In this document: positions 43,104 through 54,048 of the stretch, one piece after another | How the letters are laid out: each line of letters starts with the position of its first letter | How positions within the stretch are numbered: the first letter of the stretch is position 1 | Assembly: GCA_020747015.1 (NCBI GenBank) | Contig: JAGTJM010000001.1 | Location: 558,001-622,000, forward strand | Length of the DNA stretch: 64,000 nucleotides | Direction: 5' to 3' | DNA from: Pyrenochaeta sp. MPI-SDFR-AT-0127 | Lineage: Eukaryota > Ascomycota > Dothideomycetes > Pleosporales > Cucurbitariaceae | Program-made: the position numbers and the translations under genes | Notes under the pieces: model-generated | Database searches by the model: none | The model's input: only the letters and a program-made list of their open reading frames with translations | Told to the model about the DNA's origin: nothing

Positions 43104-45533
43104 TCAAATGAGATGAACCATCATCTCTGGTGGCTCAAATGCTCTCCAAGCATCTACATGCATCTGACCAATGGCAACTCTTTCCCAAAAGTCTCCAGAA
43201 CCAGTACGCCGTATCACCAAGAAATTCAATACCGCCCATTCTCTTGAGCAAAAGTGTTCAGGATCGAAAATTTCGTTGCATACCGCTCTCGCGCAACAGT
43301 CTTTCCAGCAAGTCCCTATCGTCACTGCGACATATGAAATTTTTGGGGTGTGCTGTAACAAAGACAATGCAATCAATTTCAATTCCCCAGAACCATTTTC
43401 ATTGTCAATCTCCTTCGACCATGCATATATGACGCCGCATACTCGATTGGATGCGCCAATTAGCCGGGTAAGTGGCTGTGGCACTGGTGTTGGGAATGCT
43501 TTCTCGCCCGCTGGTTTCCAGATAACAGAACTGGCCGATAGTTTGAAGAGCCCAAGCGAGAGTGACTCGGCAGGAAATATTAGCATAGCATCGTACCCCG
43601 AGAGTAATTGCAAGTTCGCCTCGGCTTGAAAGATATTGCGTCTTGCTTCCACGCCTCTCTCATTCGATTTTCCTAGCTGTGATGGAGTCTGACTGAGGAA
43701 TGTTCTGGCGGCAAACCGTACATCTGCTCGATCCATGATCAAGAAGTCTGGGATGAGGGATGCAAGTTTACCCCCCCATTTAACAATGAGCTCATAGTTA
43801 ACCCCTCCTTTCCAACCCATCCACGACCAACTTGGCTCTTGAAGAACCTGAGTGCGGTGAGTAGCAGAGTCGTCCTCGTCTTGCGGCAACCGATTGCCTA
43901 AATCTCTTCGCACAGCCTGGCTTCCGGAATGGGTCCACATTAGAGCTACATCGATGACATTCTCTGGAATGGCATGAGTAAATCTCCATCCTCTTCCAAG
44001 CTCCTCTGCTACATAAGCAAAAGCTTTTGCGACATCCGCTGGATCAGTAAGATTTCGATTCAGATAGTCATATGCCATCATCCAGTAGACTTTAAAGATC
44101 TCTGCAGTCGCTATATCCTTCCCTGCCATTGAGCTTACGATAATATGAACCATTGGTTTCAGTCGCAGGAGGTCTTCTTTAAGTGGTGACTTTCGGTCTT
44201 CACACCAAATAGCATTCTGGCACTGAAAGTAGACTTGGTCTTCGCAAAAGTATAGACACCTTCGAGACAGTGCACTTTCTTGAAACGTCCAGCCACGAGA
44301 GCTGTGAAGTGCCTTGGCAGTAGAATACACCAAGCTAGGGTTTCGCTTGCATAGATACAGTCCTGGGTGTTTTTGGTTTGGATAGACAAGCTTGTGTCTC
44401 GAATTCGGTTCGACGCCAGGAAGTGGGCAGTTTGCGTCCGTACCCGTCAATGCAAAGATCGTAAAGTATGAATGACGATATATCGCACTCATTTTTGCCA
44501 ATTCTTTATTCTTCTCCTCCTCTTCATCATCCTGACAAACGCAAAGAGCGTCGATCCATAAGTAATTCACTCCAAGACTTTTCACGAGTGAGATTGCATC
44601 CTTGACCACCTTGGAAAGTTCTTTCTCGCGAGCCTTCAAACCCCCTTTTGTGAAGAGCTGTGCTGTGTTCTCATGCAAGCATTTAAATTGATCGCCGCCC
44701 CAAACGTAGCTGAGTGCTACAAATTGCTCGTATACATTCGCGGATACGAGGCATTCATTGTGGACGTCAATCAGGTTGATAGACAGTGATTCCTCAACGG
44801 ATAATTTGGTGCTACTTGAGCTGTGGTGTTGCGCCCAGCAGCTTTGATGCTGTTCCTTGCAATTGGATAGCCATCCTCTAATAGTCTCTGGCAACACTCG
44901 TCCTCTTTCGATAAAGCATAAGTTGTTAGCGTAACCTGTATTGCCCTGTACGTCAAACTCCGTGATCTCAACAGATCGTTGTCCATGATAGGATGAGTCG
45001 TATGTGATAAGAATATTATCCAGGCTTACTGAAGGAATGATCGACTCGGTACCTCGCGCTATATCTGGTGAAGTTTTGTGGCGACTCATTCTTGGTTCCA
45101 GTCCACTTCCAAGTGCACAGAAGACAAGGCATAATGAACATCGACCAAGCAAACCAGGAAGCGAGTAGCCTGTGGGTTCCATTTTTGGTGGCGTCCCTGG
45201 GCGTTTGTGTTCGAGCCATTCCGGTTTCGCTTCTTCGTTGATTGACTTAACGAGGATGAAGCATTGATTGCATAAGAGATCGACTCGTGGAGTTCGCTGA
45301 TCGAACGGAGACTGGTTTTCAAAACCTAGACCAAGGGTTTGCTCAAAGCTACAATCGTAGGTCCTCTGCAAAATTATATCATGGCTTTGCCCAGTTTTTT
45401 GGGTAAGCATTGGTGTTGAAGCTAATGAAAACATCTTTGCACGAGTCCTTCGAAAAAGACCAACCAAATGGCCACTCCACGGGAGTTTTGAAGTATACCT
45501 GACGAGGCCAGGTGTGGATGAGTTTGCAGACAT
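43104..45533 (-). CDS. HET-domain (heterokaryon incompatibility) protein, large
   Basis: Protein with the fungal HET domain, which in characterised cases triggers cell death after fusion of unlike strains. Single exon, up to 809 residues. The N-terminus has cysteine pairs (LLCNQCF near residue 90, RCSLC near 133) typical of the segment before a HET domain. HET motifs in order: VALSYVWGG (about 272-280), LWIDALCVCQDDEEEEKNKE (325-344), MSAIYRHSYFTIFALTG (348-364) and RGWTFQESALSRRCLYFC (413-430). The C-terminal half is unassigned, as usual for this family. The true start may be Met34 (MFSLAST) rather than 45533; nothing in sequence decides. No NACHT or WD40 module is attached, so it resembles the many stand-alone HET genes. 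Confidence 0.9.
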   Translation of the reverse strand: MSANSSTPGLVRYTSKLPWSGHLVGLFRRTRAKMFSLASTPMLTQKTGQSHDIILQRTYDCSFEQTLGLGFENQSPFDQRTPRVDLLCNQCFILVKSINEEAKPEWLEHKRPGTPPKMEPTGYSLPGLLGRCSLCLVFCALGSGLEPRMSRHKTSPDIARGTESIIPSVSLDNILITYDSSYHGQRSVEITEFDVQGNTGYANNLCFIERGRVLPETIRGWLSNCKEQHQSCWAQHHSSSSTKLSVEESLSINLIDVHNECLVSANVYEQFVALSYVWGGDQFKCLHENTAQLFTKGGLKAREKELSKVVKDAISLVKSLGVNYLWIDALCVCQDDEEEEKNKELAKMSAIYRHSYFTIFALTGTDANCPLPGVEPNSRHKLVYPNQKHPGLYLCKRNPSLVYSTAKALHSSRGWTFQESALSRRCLYFCEDQVYFQCQNAIWCEDRKSPLKEDLLRLKPMVHIIVSSMAGKDIATAEIFKVYWMMAYDYLNRNLTDPADVAKAFAYVAEELGRGWRFTHAIPENVIDVALMWTHSGSQAVRRDLGNRLPQDEDDSATHRTQVLQEPSWSWMGWKGGVNYELIVKWGGKLASLIPDFLIMDRADVRFAARTFLSQTPSQLGKSNERGVEARRNIFQAEANLQLLSGYDAMLIFPAESLSLGLFKLSASSVIWKPAGEKAFPTPVPQPLTRLIGASNRVCGVIYAWSKEIDNENGSGELKLIALSLLQHTPKISYVAVTIGTCWKDCCARAVCNEIFDPEHFCSREWAVLNFLVIRRTGSGDFWERVAIGQMHVDAWRAFEPPEMMVHLI

Positions 45534-47153
45534 AGAATTCGCAATACCTACAAGTGGTAAGGTTCTTCAAAGCAATAGACAAGGGCAACTTAAGAACTAT
45601 TTAATTCCTTGGCTAGAGAAGAGCTGAACTGCACGGATGGCTCAGCCCCACTACCTCTATTTCACTTACCTCATCACGTTACAATATGCCTGCATAGCCA
45701 CGGAGATGTGGACAAATTGTCCTTCATGTGAGAGCCAAATTTGGAGGTTACGATTTCGTCGATGTAATCGAGATAGAATAGGGAAGCATTCGTGGTAGTG
45801 ACTTTGGGAAAGAGGACGATGAGCGATAGCGTCATCCCTTATCCGAGCATAGCTTCCCCCTCGTAATCTGAAGCCCACATAGGTAGTTGATTTGTTCGAT
45901 TCTGGGTAGATTTCATTCAGGGCCTCTAATCATGTGTGCACGCAGTTGTGTTGAGAGAACATATCAGATGTCAAGCAACCTATTGGCTGATTACGTTTGA
46001 TTTCTGTACCAATCATCTTCCAAGAAAAGCTCGCTAACCTTGCCAGTTGTGTCAACTCTACTTGCATGTCAAGTCATAGGGTTAGCATATCTGCGTTGAA
46101 TACGTCAAATGAAACACGTGTGGTGCACCGTTATACAATGAATCATATGGTTTATCGTCTCTGAGATATACCTCTCTGAATGTTTAAGTTATAGCCATTG
46201 GGAGCTTATACCTTCAACTTGAAAGGGAGGAGGATCACTCACGTTTATCTATCCATCCCTACCGATATATTCATATGTGCAGCACAATAGGGCCACGGCG
46301 ATGCGGCTCAGGTGGCCCCAACAAAATAACGGGGGATTCTATATGTTGGTACACCTCATTCGCGAGGCCAAGGCGGGATGCGCAGGTGGGATTGATGGAA
46401 CGGAGCCCGACTTCCCGAAGGAGGTGTAATAGATATCGCTCACAGACAAAGACTCGGGTACACACAGCTCCTTAGACTTAGTACACTTTCAACAATACAG
46501 TAGACGCGCCCAAATTCAAATATGAAAAAGGAATGTTAGGTCAACCACCACTGCAGTATGCTCTTAGATCTAAAGTGGTACTAGTGTAAGGGTCTACCAG
46601 GTCTGAGTCTGGCCAGCACTGGAATGCATGCTGTTGTTCACCGTTCGTCAAAATCCAAGCCCATGACCTTACTGGCTCGTGAAACCTACACCAAAGCCCA
46701 AAGAAGAGTTTAGAGGAGCACAGCACGACATCAAAGTAGAAAATGGCTGCAGAGTACACGACTTGTGCGACTCGATGAACACCGGGCACGCCGACAAGTT
46801 CTTCTCGCCATACGCCATGCAGGTAGTATTGCCAATTTGAGCCAGCAGAGAAACATGTTTTCGGTCTGTCGGTGCCATGCCGATGGCATTCCCGAACTAC
46901 CGCATCTTCCAATTGTTGTAGGACAAAGGGCTCGGACGTACTCTACAAGCACCAGAGTCGAGTCGACTATGTCTACTACAGAATTTTCCATTTATTTGTA
47001 CATGCATAGGGAATATATGGAATGAGCTGCACCTGAGGAACACATGAAGCCCCAAAAGATACAAAAAGAATCTGCTCTGGCTCTTGCATCTTTTCATTAA
47101 ACCTTCCACTTCAAACCATCGAAATTTACACTATAGGAGTGCCAAAGACCATT
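45534..47153. other. Intergenic, 1.6 kb
   Basis: Contains the HET gene's upstream region. Minus-strand frames at 46541-47109 overlap in several phases without a recognisable signal or domain. No gene called. Confidence 0.45.
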
Positions 47154-47480
47154 ATGCGTTTAATATCCATTCTCGCTCCTTGTCTTGCCGCATCTGCTTT
47201 TGCAGCCCCTGGCCATCATGACCAGCCCCTGAAGCGAGATATCAATATCCATCAAGACAACATTGACAGTACATTTATCACAGCTCGACACAATTCGCAT
47301 TTTGCCGAACTTTCCCAAGCGTTTGACTATGCTTCCACTGCTATGGGTTGCGGGTGGCAATGTGTCGGGGTGGTCCTTCAGCTACCTTGTATACTGGAAA
47401 AAATATCGGCTGGCCAATACACAGAGATCACCACCTGCGCACCCCTCAAAACGGTAACTAGGACCCTTTTGTCAACTTAG
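47154..47480 (+). CDS. Small secreted cysteine-containing protein
   Basis: Predicted 108-residue protein beginning MRLISILAPCLAASAFAA, a clear signal peptide. A short propeptide-like stretch ends in LKR (HHDQPLKRD), a Kex2-type site. The mature part has four cysteines grouped near the C-terminus (GCGWQC, PC, TC), a pattern that can form two disulfides. I do not recognise a family; some resemblance of the Cys segment to small fungal calcium-binding or effector-like secreted proteins is only an impression. The ATG at 47154 is chosen over an upstream non-ATG codon in the same frame. The C-terminus may be altered by a 3' intron (a GTAACT donor lies just before the stop). It lies between a HET gene and an HsbA-like gene, in an accessory region. 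Confidence 0.6.
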   Translation: MRLISILAPCLAASAFAAPGHHDQPLKRDINIHQDNIDSTFITARHNSHFAELSQAFDYASTAMGCGWQCVGVVLQLPCILEKISAGQYTEITTCAPLKTVTRTLLST

Positions 47481-48233
47481 TGTGTAGATTGGAGCTATTA
47501 ACACAGGAATAGGTGTGTAACTGCTTAGATTGCTCCCCAGAGCTTGAAGGTCTGGCGCAGGGATTTGGTGTTTGTCTCTCATGATTGGACCTAAGTTGGA
47601 GTGCTGTGGTCAGATTTGGCTCATGTTGCAAGTGTAGGTTTCTTTGGTCAGTTCTGGCGAGGTTTTAGTTGTCATGCAACCAGTGCTAGTATGACTATTT
47701 GAGTTGATCGAAATTGGGTGCAGTTAGTTTGCGTATTTAGTTTTATCAAATTGACGTTATTTCACGGGAAGCATTGCTGTCGAGAATATCGAGTCACAGT
47801 TTTAGATCCTTTGAGTGAACTCAGAGTTCATCATGCTCGTCCAGTTGGCATCAAGATCTTTCCTAGCACTAGCACGAACTTTCAACAACAGACAATAAAG
47901 AAGTTCTCTACCGGATGCGAGTCACCAGCATTGCAAGCCCGACAGACAACCATATCTCTTTTCTAGCCCAGTGCGTTCGAGTGTTCTGGACGACGTATCT
48001 ATCGGCGTGTGAATTGAGCATCGGGTGGCTTTTCAAGGTAGCCGTGTCTTGTCCGCACAATGACACTTGCCATCATCGATATGTTCATTTATCGTACTAC
48101 GAACGTTCTTTGGCAAACACTTTTCACATGTGGGTGGTCACAAGGTAACACCATTTATTTATCATGGATTGATAAGCTATTTATAAGCAAATTGGCTGTG
48201 ACACCTAGGATCTCATAGGTACTCGCTCTCGTA
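47481..48233. other. Intergenic, no gene seen
   Basis: About 750 nt between convergent small genes. Only short frames and no repeats seen. Confidence 0.5.
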
Positions 48234-48844
48234 TCAACCCTGGTAAACGGCAATTGCATCATCGAACGCTTGGTTGAGAATAGTCGTACCAAGATCCAGG
48301 AGACCCGCATTATCCGGTGTAACCTTCTCTTTCAAAGCAGAAATAAGATCACCAGTGTGCGCTTTCAAGATCTTGAGGTCGAGGAGCACAATTGGTGCCG
48401 TAAACGTCTTCTTGAACACCGGGTACTTTCAGCTGTTAGTAAGATTGTCTTCAATCTCTCGTTTACATGAGAACGTATGCATACCTTCGCCTTTAATGCA
48501 TTTAGAGAAGCTGAGATGGGTTCGATTTGGCTAGCCAGCGTCAAGACGATTTCCAAGCTCTGTTCCGCTGTGAAGCTCGAGCTTTTCGACGTGATGTGAG
48601 TTGCTTTGAGTATTGTGACATCGACCTTCGCCTCAGCAGCCACAACAGCAAGAGCCTGGGGTAAGAGGCCCAGAAGAGAGCCGTCAAACTTGTTGACTGC
48701 TGCGGTAAGGTCGGTGACGGCAGTATTGAGATCTTTGATTGTTTCAAGAAGTTGAGGCGCAAGGTTCTCTGAATTTTGACGAGGCTCAATCGGAATAGAC
48801 CAGCCAACAGTGAGAAGTGACATGAATATCGTAGAGAAACGCAT
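48234..48844 (-). CDS. Hydrophobic surface binding protein A (HsbA)-like secreted protein
   Basis: Secreted helical protein of the HsbA/cell-wall mannoprotein family. The founding Aspergillus member adsorbs to hydrophobic surfaces and recruits lytic enzymes (family knowledge). Exons 48844-48485 and 48425-48234 join over a 59-nt intron with donor GTATGC and branch ACTAAC, giving 183 residues, usual for the family. The signal peptide is MRFSTIFMSLLTVGWSIPI. The body is Ala/Leu/Thr-rich amphipathic helices such as LLETIKDLNTAVTDLTAAV and AEQSLEIVLTLASQIEPISA. The second exon has VLLDLKILKAHTGDLISALK and ends near TTILNQAFDDAIAVYQG. No cysteines or catalytic residues are expected. Confidence 0.87.
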
Positions 48845-50249
48845 CTTGAGAATCTGATTTCGATTTGATAGAAGATGGGATTGTAGCTATGGAAAACGCG
48901 TACTGATCAGGCAGCTCTCGGATCAAATCGCCGGGAGGCTAGATCGCAGATATACATGATTTCTTCGCTGCTATTCACATGACATCCCATTACCGCCTTG
49001 AACTCCGAGGTACCCATCACATCCCAGCGTGATGATCTTTGCGGATGTACTGACATGGATGCAGTTGTGAGAAAACAGGGCATTTTCTAGCAACAACCAA
49101 TCACAGATTCCAAAGATATTGATCTAACTGCTTTTACGACTCCTCTTTGGCATGGAACTTGCAGCTCAAAACGCGTGATCTGACTTCTGCATGCACTTTC
49201 ACTCTTCGCTCCGGCACTCACCCGCTTGCAATATAGGCTTATGTTGATCTCTGATTTACAGAAAGCCTATCCCCGGAGGTTTACTTCAGTCCTATCTACA
49301 AATGTCAATAGCTCCGAAACTTTACGAGGATCTGGGTCGTTCCTGGTTATGAAGGACAGGGGTTTTACGGGGCCCCGCCTTTCACGCGCCTTCGCCTCGG
49401 CATCAAGACAAGGCGCGAGCACTTAATTCACACGGTCCATCTTGGCTTTCGTTCAAGAGTGTTTAATGTGACTACAATTGACATGATGCCATATTGTCAT
49501 GTATCTTGCGATGCTCTCATGACGTAGTACAGATTAACAGAAATGTTCCGTTCGTTTTGATTCAAGAATGAGTGTCGTCAAGAGTTTGCACTTGGCGATG
49601 TCAAATAGCAACGTCCTTCCCTGAACATAGTCCACACGGTAACGATCTGCAGTATCTTACGACTCTTGAGCCGAACCTAAACGAGCGGATTACAGTTGCA
49701 TACTTTTATATGATCGGCATCCTCTCGTTCCCGTTGTTGGGAAGAGCGGCATCAGAGCTGATATGATTTATATGAAACAGAACTCTACTACAACTTAAAT
49801 GACGGATTATTTATGCTGGAAAAGACTTGAATAGAGAAGGGGTATTGACTTTAAACTGCCGAATTCTCATCTACAGGGGGGCCCCTGGATTTCGGGAGCT
49901 GGGGAGGTAGGTATTTGTTCCCGCAGGAGTAATGAAAACTACTTAGTATCGAGCAGAAGGGGTATGGCGCGAGGAGTAAATTGTGGAAGTACATAGGAGA
50001 GGAAGATACCCAACCTTCACCAGATTCATTGAATTGTTCATGCTAAGACGCTTAGTAATCTTGAGATATTTCGGGATAGAAATAATCTTGCCATAATTAA
50101 CAAACGCCTTTCATGAATGGATTTTCATGAGGTAGTTTCGGGAAACCGACAGGACAGTGATGCATTTCAACTTTCGAGCTTATATATCATTATAAACCTC
50201 CATCAAACCTCTCAAATATCTTTCTCGTGCCGTTGTCTTCAAAAATACA
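48845..50249. other. Intergenic, 1.4 kb
   Basis: No gene recognised; frames are all under 70 codons. It should include the HsbA-like promoter and the 3' flank of the DUF1330-like gene. Confidence 0.5.
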
Positions 50250-50666
50250 TTAGTCAAGTTTATCCAGCATGAAAAGTCTAAAATCGTCCAACGCTGCCAA
50301 TCGATGCGGCTCTGCTTGGTTCTTATATTCGTCGCACTGCACCATCTTCTTGAAGCCTTCCAGATCCTCATATTTGATAATTGCAACAACATCCCACCTC
50401 TCGCCCTCCAGCGCAACGACATTGGTGATAGGATTGCTCATGAAAAAGACTTCAGCGTTCAGTGGAAGAAGTGGGTTCAAGGAGGCGCGGTAGCGATCCA
50501 TGGCCTCCTTGCCGGAACATGGCGAACCAGCGAGCGCCGAGTGCTCGGGAAGATAAGACGCAGTTGGGCGCAACTTCCAGAGATTCAGCATGTAGATTGG
50601 TCTAGTTGGGTCGAATATGGACGAGGCCGAGGCAAGGTTTTCGTGGTTTATGGGTAGGCAAGGCAT
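50250..50666 (-). CDS. DUF1330-like small protein (dimeric alpha+beta barrel fold)
   Basis: Predicted 138-residue protein. The segment RPIYMLNLWKLRPTASY, followed by SGKEAMDRYRASLNPLLPLN, then VVALEGERWDVVAIIKYEDL and DDFRLFMLDKLD, matches the DUF1330-type ferredoxin-like fold in order and spacing. No biochemical role is established for this fungal group; related bacterial proteins are small dimers of unknown substrate. An upstream minus-strand frame (50602-50808) begins MELRKTFEILGTNTAEG and could supply a spliced first exon, but no join was decisive, so I keep the ATG at 50666. It sits alone between HsbA-like and HET genes. Confidence 0.62.
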   Translation of the reverse strand: MPCLPINHENLASASSIFDPTRPIYMLNLWKLRPTASYLPEHSALAGSPCSGKEAMDRYRASLNPLLPLNAEVFFMSNPITNVVALEGERWDVVAIIKYEDLEGFKKMVQCDEYKNQAEPHRLAALDDFRLFMLDKLD

Positions 50667-51769
50667 AGCAATGAGGTAACTTATATTTCTTGTTGTTGCA
50701 GTGGAATGGAATGATACTGACTGAAAGAAGATGGAATAACTTATCTTTTATATCCACACCTTCAGCTGTGTTGGTGCCGAGAATTTCGAACGTTTTGCGG
50801 AGTTCCACCTAGTAAAGGGCGGCTGACGTCTGCTAAGGGTAACAAAAATGACCGGCATACAATGGTGACTCAAAGCTATTGGAGAACACATTATGTACTT
50901 ACATATCCGGAGTAGGAATAGGGCACGCATCTGAAGCCTGTCTTGATCAAGCAATAATTACGTGGGAATCAGGCCCAAATTCGCATGTACGCGGTCGCCT
51001 CACTATCAGCTTCGAAAAGCAGCCGACGGATATTCTGATGCTCAGAAATTGAAAGTTTATACCTCGCCCTTGTGTTTGTTTGTGGGTGGGATTGTAATTC
51101 AGCTTGCTGTTTGGCTTCAGAATCCATGCACATTGTGTGCGTGTTCGCGCGATACAATCGATCTGATAGAAGTTCAAGAAGCTTAACGAGACAAAACCTG
51201 GAGCTGAATGAGATTGAGCAAAAACAGAGGTTTAAATTTGCTCGGGCGGTATTATGTTTGCATGTGGAAGAAGGGGGTGGGCAAACGAGGCCAAAGACGA
51301 CACAAGAGCACGTGTGGTCTCTCGCCGGCCGTATCCGAATCTGGCAAGCTCACCTGGCTTAGCGTGGTGAGACGTAGTACCATCTGTGGCTTTGCTTTGC
51401 GTAAGGTCGATGCGTTCGTACAGATCATCTTATGTGCATACTTCGTGGACAGATAGGAGCTACTATTTGAGGCCGTGGCCACGAGTGGATCCATTGCATC
51501 AGCCCCACGCCACAGCCACAGCCACGCGGCCCGCCGCACTCGCATGAATCCCCCGGAACCTCTAGCCTCTTTTTCGTGTTCTCTCAATGTACAAGATCTC
51601 CTACAGTCGACTTGCATGTGCGACTGGACCACTTCCGCCTGTTGTCATCATCATGGAGCCCTCGATTGTTTTCCTTTGAATCGACATGCTTCCAGCGCAA
51701 TGTGTCCATTATCGGTGAAACGTTCCGAATCCACACAAATTCAACCTGGCGGTAAACCATCACTCCGCC
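50667..51769. other. Intergenic, 1.1 kb
   Basis: Overlapping short frames on both strands with no features. It contains the upstream region of the HET gene at 51770 and of the DUF1330-like gene. Confidence 0.5.
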
Positions 51770-53692
51770 ATGGAATCCTCTTCGCCATTCAGCCACGAAC
51801 TTGAGATGAATTCCGCTCAAAAATCTCAACAAACCGGATCAGATCTGCCACAGAGACCAGAGTGCTATGGCGACTTCTGTTACCGACCATTAGACCACGC
51901 TGATGGGGAGGATATTCGCCTGCTTAGCCTCTACCCCGGAAGCTTCCACGATCCAATACGTTGTGACATCTTCCATGCTAGCCTTCAATTCGAAGTCGAG
52001 TACGAAGCCGTATCGTATGTACACCTTGGTGTAATGCATGTGAGACCTACTGACTTCAGACCTCCACCTTAGGTACACTTGGGCGACAGAAGACGGAGAT
52101 ACCAGCCTTTCAAAGCAAATAGCATGTGCCTATGTGGGAGAAACGGAAACTACAGATTTGATGGTAACCGTAAACTGTGCGTCTGCGTTGCGCAGGCTGA
52201 GAGATGAATCACATGAAAGAACCTTATGGATAGACGCTATTTGCATTGATCAGAGAAATCGCTCAGAGCGCAGCCATCAAGTCGAACTCATGGCTGAAAT
52301 CTATTCAAACGCATTACAGGTTTTGGCGTATTTGGGGGAAGAGGATCTCGGCTTTGGTTCCCGCAGCCTATGGACAGATAGCGCGAGACGCGTTCTGGCA
52401 TTGAAAAAATTATTTGCAAAGCGATGGGTCTCTCGCGTGTGGGTGATTCAAGAGGTGGCATTAGCTCAGAAAGTAGTGATGATCACTGGGAACGTAGCAT
52501 GTCATCTCGACTCGGAACTTTTGTGTCGTATTCGAGGACGAGCTAGAGCACATGGTTTACATACTCCTGGTCCCTTGGCTTGGGATCCGATCGTCAATGC
52601 CTCAACAAGGGATTTACTGAGCATGTTGCATATATCGCGTAATTGTTTCTCGTCCGACCCGAGAGGTATGTAATGTACACACGCAAAGACTTGAGACATA
52701 CTGACTTCAACTCACACTCAGATAAAGTGTACGGTTTGCTGGGCCTAACGGGCGAGCGTCTCCAAAGTCTGATCAAAGTTGATTATTCACAGAGCGTAGA
52801 GGAAGTTCTCACTCGCGCTGCTGCAGCCATCATTACTTGTCGGGAGGATCTCGACATCCTAGCGTATGCAGCATTATCATCTCTTGGTACCAGACACATG
52901 GAAGGGCGTCTGCCAACCTGGGTGCCGGACTGGACAGAGCACCGGGAAGACACTACGGTGCGTCCGCAATTCCAAAGTGCCGAGATGGGACCGTGGAGAT
53001 CTTTAGCCAAACTTTCAGGACTTCGTCGCACGTATATGACTAAGTGGGATGAAGTGGTCTATATTCCGTCAGTATGGAATATTACATCCTCATCAAGGTC
53101 TTACCTCACCGTCCGCGCACACTGTATTGGGACTATTGATGGCATAAGCCGCCAGGTCGATAGTCTAAGTGAGGGTCAGCTATCATCGTGGCCGTCTCCT
53201 CACATGTTCAGTCATCAATTAGCAATGCTGCTGGACCGGAAAATTGATCCACCATTCTGGCCGCCAGAGTTTCGATGGCTCTTAGCCAGTTCAAAAGCGC
53301 AGGAAGCATCGTTTCAGGGCGAATCAGAGAAGAGATTGTCTGCGCCTGATATCCTCTCATCATTCGCTCGAACCGATCTTACCTCGTTTTGCACGGAGCT
53401 CAACAGGCTAGGAAAAAATAAAAAACTATTCCGGGCTGGGTATCTTCCTGCAATAGCTAGCGCATGCTTTCAAGAAGGTGATACGGTTTGGGCAGTTGAC
53501 GGTTGCACTGTCCCGCTTATCCTTAGAACTTTGGAAGATCGCAAATACGCAATTTTAGGTGATTGCTATCTGCTCGGCTTGCGACAATTGGATTGCTGGG
53601 CCGAGACAGGAACTGCGAACTCTAAAGAATGGCATTTCGATCCATTTCGTCAGATGGATGCTCGAGGCACTCAAACGATCAAGATCTACTAG
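51770..53692 (+). CDS. HET-domain protein (short-HET class)
   Basis: Heterokaryon-incompatibility domain protein of 602 residues from three exons: 51770-52014, 52073-52665 and 52722-53692. Introns of 58 and 56 nt have GTATGT donors and TTAG/TCAG acceptors. Motifs: IRLLSLYPGSFHDPIRCDIF (about 49-68), YEAVSYTWAT (78-87), LWIDAICIDQRNRSERSHQV (133-152), MAEIYSNALQVLAYLGE, RWVSRVWVIQEVALAQ and, across the second splice, DPRDKVYGLLGLTGE. The C-terminal part has LPTWVPDWTEH and VWAVDGCTVPLIL, typical of the fungal HET family that ends with a small beta domain (GDCYLLGLRQLDCW). Intact and in frame throughout. A decayed paralogue follows directly downstream. Confidence 0.92.
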
Positions 53693-54048
53693 ATGTAGAC
53701 TTCTACCGCCGATGCGGCTATGGCTCAGCCTCTCATATCCGCCAGGTTCCTTGCTATGAATCATTGCACAACTGCAACATGCATACTTATACCCGCCATT
53801 TATGGTTCCAGGACTGAGACTACCCTCTCAGTCCAACATTTCCGCTCACGTCCTGACTGTTTTGGGGCCGCACTCAATGAACTATCAATCACGATAGTGT
53901 TAAGCCGATACTTCATTCAGTATGTCTGGAAGTTTATGTGTGCACCCAGATGTCCGAAATTTCGATAGCCTGCGATGCAGCCTTACATGTGGTGAAGCGA
54001 TGTTGGTTCCAAGGCTCATGGGCCTACGGTCGCGACAGCACACACCGA

